A stretch of DNA of 18,937 nucleotides from Marinobacterium sp. xm-d-530 (GTDB lineage Bacteria; Pseudomonadota; Gammaproteobacteria; Pseudomonadales; Balneatricaceae): NCBI GenBank assembly GCA_949499045.1, contig CATEEE010000067.1:1-18937 (forward strand). The letters are read 5' to 3'. The notes under the pieces were generated by a model. The model ran no database searches and was not told the DNA's origin. It worked only from the letters and a program-made list of their open reading frames with translations. This document shows positions 16,867 to 18,937 of the stretch, one piece after another. Position 1 is the stretch's first letter. The number at the start of each line of letters is the position of its first letter. The translations under genes and the position numbers were made by a program.

Positions 16867-17215
16867 TGTGTTTACCCACTCCCTGACTGTCTAAATAAGC
16901 TTGAAACTCTTCAGTGGTTTGACCGGTCATGATGCCGCCAACGTCCTGAACGTTAAGCCCAAGTGTGCCTGCAAATTTTGCTAGGTAGTAGATGCTGCCA
17001 CCATTGCGAAGTAGGGCGATGATATCACGCTTCAAGATCGCCTCTTTCTGAGCTGGGTTGAGCTTGAACTTATCGCAGTAAGCGGCTTCGTCTTGCCGAA
17101 ACTCTTCGCGACAACGCTCTTCGTTAAAAGTGAAACACATTTTATTGAGGTTGTAGCCCAGTTTTGCAGCCACGCCATCGAATTTGTATGTTCCTTCAAT
17201 GATTGGTTCAATCAT
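16859..17215 (-). CDS. ligA: Protocatechuate 4,5-dioxygenase alpha subunit
   Basis: 118 residues, shorter than Sphingobium LigA (139). The family pattern of a helical cap is present: FDGVAAKLGYNLNKMCFTFN, then DKFKLNPAQKEAILKRD, LLRNGGSIYYLAKFAGTLGL and VQDVGGIMTGQT. The alpha subunit covers the active site of the beta subunit and is needed for activity. Its ribosome site AAGGAG lies over the stop codon of ligI, and its end overlaps ligB by 8 bases, so production of the two subunits is coupled. Confidence 0.92.
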   Translation of the reverse strand: MIEPIIEGTYKFDGVAAKLGYNLNKMCFTFNEERCREEFRQDEAAYCDKFKLNPAQKEAILKRDIIALLRNGGSIYYLAKFAGTLGLNVQDVGGIMTGQTTEEFQAYLDSQGVGKHNG

Positions 17216-17220
17216 AAGAA

Positions 17221-17226
17221 CTCCTT
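17221..17226 (-). promoter_or_regulatory. Ribosome binding site of ligA overlapping the ligI stop codon
   Basis: AAGGAG on the - strand, five bases before the ligA ATG (17215), shares bases 17225-17226 with the TAA of ligI. This supports cotranscription and terminating-ribosome coupling of ligI and ligA. Confidence 0.75.
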
Positions 17227-18097
17227 ATCGTTCCCAGTAGAGGCGCATAGGGTTATCGATCAATAGTTTACGTTGCAGTTCCTCAGTCACAGCGATCTGT
17301 GGAATGACATCAACCAGTGCGCCGTCATCAGGTGTATGTGATTTCATATTTGGGTGAGGCCAGTCTGTACCCCAAAGAACGCGATCTGGGAAGGCTTCAA
17401 CGAGAGTACGCATGAATGGCACAACGTCGGAGTAGTCTGGTGCTTGCAGCGTCAAACGCTCAGGACAGCTCACTTTTGTCCACACTTTGTCGTTATTACG
17501 CATTAGATCCATGAAACGCTGAAAGTCTGGGTGATCAACGCCATTTGCAACGTCCGGACGACCCATGTGGTCAACCACGATGGTTGTGTTGAGTTCGTTC
17601 AAAAATGGGATCAGATCTTCTAAATCTGGGGCTTCAAAGTAGACAACGATGTGCCAGCCCAATGGTTTAATTTTCTCTGCGATTGATAGGAACACCTCTT
17701 TAGGTGTGGTATCAACTAGGCGCTTAACAAAGTTAAATCGAACCCCGCGGACACCCGCTTTGTCCATCGCTTCCAACTCTTCAACTGTAATGGCTGGGTC
17801 TACAACGGCAACACCGCGAGCGAGATCACCTGCAGTTTCAAGAGCGTCAACAAGTGCAGCATTGTCAGTTCCATGACAAGACGCTTGAACGATAACGTTG
17901 CGGCTAAACCCTAAGTAGTCGCGAAGAGCGAAAAGCAGATCCTTTGATGCATCACAGGGTGTGTATTTACGCTTAGGGTGGTAAGGGAACTGATCCGCAG
18001 GTCCAAATACGTGACAATGCGCATCAACTGCACCAGCAGGCGCCACAAAGTCTGGCTTTTTAGGGTTGTCGTGAAACGGGCGGTAATCTGCATCCAT
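17225..18097 (-). CDS. ligI: 2-Pyrone-4,6-dicarboxylate hydrolase (lactonase)
   Basis: 290 residues, close to Sphingobium LigI (293). It opens the 2-pyrone-4,6-dicarboxylate ring to 4-oxalomesaconate in the protocatechuate 4,5-cleavage pathway. It belongs to the amidohydrolase superfamily: the HxH pair H27/H29 (DAHCHVFGP), the substrate-binding block PKRKYTPCDA, VDHMGRPD, and the general-base Asp D245 in WGTDWPHPN (D248 in SYK-6). LigI itself works without metal. AGGAAT precedes the ATG, and the stop overlaps the ligA ribosome site. Position in a lig operon and the motif set make the call firm. Confidence 0.92.
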   Translation of the reverse strand: MDADYRPFHDNPKKPDFVAPAGAVDAHCHVFGPADQFPYHPKRKYTPCDASKDLLFALRDYLGFSRNVIVQASCHGTDNAALVDALETAGDLARGVAVVDPAITVEELEAMDKAGVRGVRFNFVKRLVDTTPKEVFLSIAEKIKPLGWHIVVYFEAPDLEDLIPFLNELNTTIVVDHMGRPDVANGVDHPDFQRFMDLMRNNDKVWTKVSCPERLTLQAPDYSDVVPFMRTLVEAFPDRVLWGTDWPHPNMKSHTPDDGALVDVIPQIAVTEELQRKLLIDNPMRLYWER

Positions 18098-18112
18098 GAT
18101 CTTTATTCCTAA

Positions 18113-18937
18113 TTAGTCAGCGAAGACTTCGCCATCAAATAGTTTTCGCGCTGTGCGTAATAGTGCAGCGCTTTTAGGTTGGTCATCCTGATCGATATCA
18201 ATAACAACAGTCATCTCTCCGATTGGGTGCTCAACGGCTAATGTTTTTCTACTGCCATCAGGCAGGGCCGCAACGGAAGCGGCTGGTGAGTTGGGCAGGA
18301 TTGCTGCAGTAGCAACGCTGACGGCACCAAGAACACCAATAGAGGCGTGGCAGCGATGTGGTATGAATGTGCGAGTAGACAGCGCACCGCCATCGGTCGC
18401 TTCACTCACCATGCTCATCTTAGGGACTGACTTCTCTGTCACATCACCAAGATTCATCAATGGACCTGCTTGTAGACGAATCGCTTCTAGTTTGGTGCGA
18501 AGTTCACTATTGGCCTCTAGCTCCTCACGAGACTCTGTACCAGTAATGCCCATATCTGAAGCGCGCATTACAACAACCGGCATGCCGTTATCGATAAGGG
18601 TGCATTCAACACCATTGATCGTATCAACCGAATTGCCTGTAGGAAGTAGGGCGCCACAGGATGAACCCGCAGTATCAAGAAACTCTAGAGGCAATGCAGC
18701 GGATGTACCAGGAACACCATCAATCTTAGCATCGCCTTGATATGACACTTGGCCATTAGGTGTCGCCACGGTCGCGATAGCGATCTGGCCTGTGTTCACC
18801 ATAAAGATACGAACGTGTGTCTCATCGCCGGTTGCTTTAACCAGACCACGTTCAATCGCAAAGGGGCCGATGCCTGCAAGAATGTTTCCGCAGTTCTGTG
18901 CATCAGTGACGATCGCTTGATCCACAAACACCTGCAA
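18113..18937 (-). CDS. galD: 4-Oxalomesaconate tautomerase (PrpF family, GalD/LigU type), partial
   Basis: The last ~274 residues of a protein of roughly 350; the N terminus lies beyond the right edge, and the first codon visible (TTG) is an internal Leu, not a start. The QVFVDQAIVTDAQNCGNILAGIGPFAIERGLV block, the Cys-containing SSCGALLPTGN, and the RCHASIGVLGAVSVA stretch are typical of PrpF-family isomerases with the diaminopimelate-epimerase fold. GalD converts the keto form of oxalomesaconate to the enol; LigU is an allylic isomerase acting at the same step. The neighbour ligI, 15 bases downstream, makes this role much likelier than PrpF itself (methylcitrate route). It is the first visible gene of the operon; the promoter is outside the window. 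Confidence 0.85.
   Translation of the reverse strand: MQVFVDQAIVTDAQNCGNILAGIGPFAIERGLVKATGDETHVRIFMVNTGQIAIATVATPNGQVSYQGDAKIDGVPGTSAALPLEFLDTAGSSCGALLPTGNSVDTINGVECTLIDNGMPVVVMRASDMGITGTESREELEANSELRTKLEAIRLQAGPLMNLGDVTEKSVPKMSMVSEATDGGALSTRTFIPHRCHASIGVLGAVSVATAAILPNSPAASVAALPDGSRKTLAVEHPIGEMTVVIDIDQDDQPKSAALLRTARKLFDGEVFAD

Noticed and set aside
18291..18740. A 149-codon open frame on the + strand.
   Set aside because: It is antisense to the clearly conserved tautomerase gene and shows no recognisable domain or ribosome site.

Overview
The window looks like chromosomal DNA of a marine or soil gammaproteobacterium, probably Oceanospirillales- or Pseudomonas-like. The evidence is a contiguous recC-recB-recD operon close to the E. 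coli proteins, moderate base composition, a periplasmic DsrE protein, a CheB-CheR-PAS fusion, a REP doublet of the Pseudomonas type, and a protocatechuate meta-cleavage operon. The assignment to a group is inference. Genes are tightly packed and no gene-free stretch exceeds 300 bases. The two largest gaps (about 180 and 170 bases) hold regulatory sites and a REPIN plus terminator.

Left part (1-4921, + strand). A CheB-CheR-PAS chemotaxis-type fusion gene enters from the left edge and is cut by an in-frame TAG at 355-357. The frame resumes at once and runs to 2511, so this is one gene broken by a single codon. A strong terminator follows. Next come a secreted DsrE-like protein, a response regulator-histidine kinase, and, overlapping the kinase, a spermidine-synthase-like protein whose active-site motifs are degenerate.

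Middle part (4979-13873, + strand). recC, recB and recD encode the RecBCD helicase-nuclease for double-strand-break repair. They overlap end to start (ATGA at recC/recB, 14 bases at recB/recD with a GTG start), so they are almost certainly one translationally coupled operon. No ptrA gene separates recC and recB as it does in E. coli.

Right-centre (13870-15851). A ribokinase-like PfkB kinase on the - strand meets recD tail to tail, with the two stop codons sharing a TTAA. Upstream of it is a small DUF2798 membrane protein. Divergent from these is a GntR/FCD regulator. The gap between them has a fair sigma70-like promoter for the - strand pair and two inverted repeats that could be operators.

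Right end (15851-18937, - strand). After a REPIN-like doublet and a bidirectional terminator lies an operon transcribed leftward: galD/ligU-type 4-oxalomesaconate tautomerase (truncated by the window edge), ligI (2-pyrone-4,6-dicarboxylate lactonase), and ligA and ligB (protocatechuate 4,5-dioxygenase subunits). Together they cover ring cleavage, pyrone hydrolysis and tautomerisation of the protocatechuate 4,5-cleavage pathway. The dehydrogenase (ligC), hydratase and aldolase are not in the window and may lie beyond the right edge. I see no clearly new system here. The most notable items are the TAG-interrupted fusion gene, the REPIN-like element and the undescribed operator candidates.
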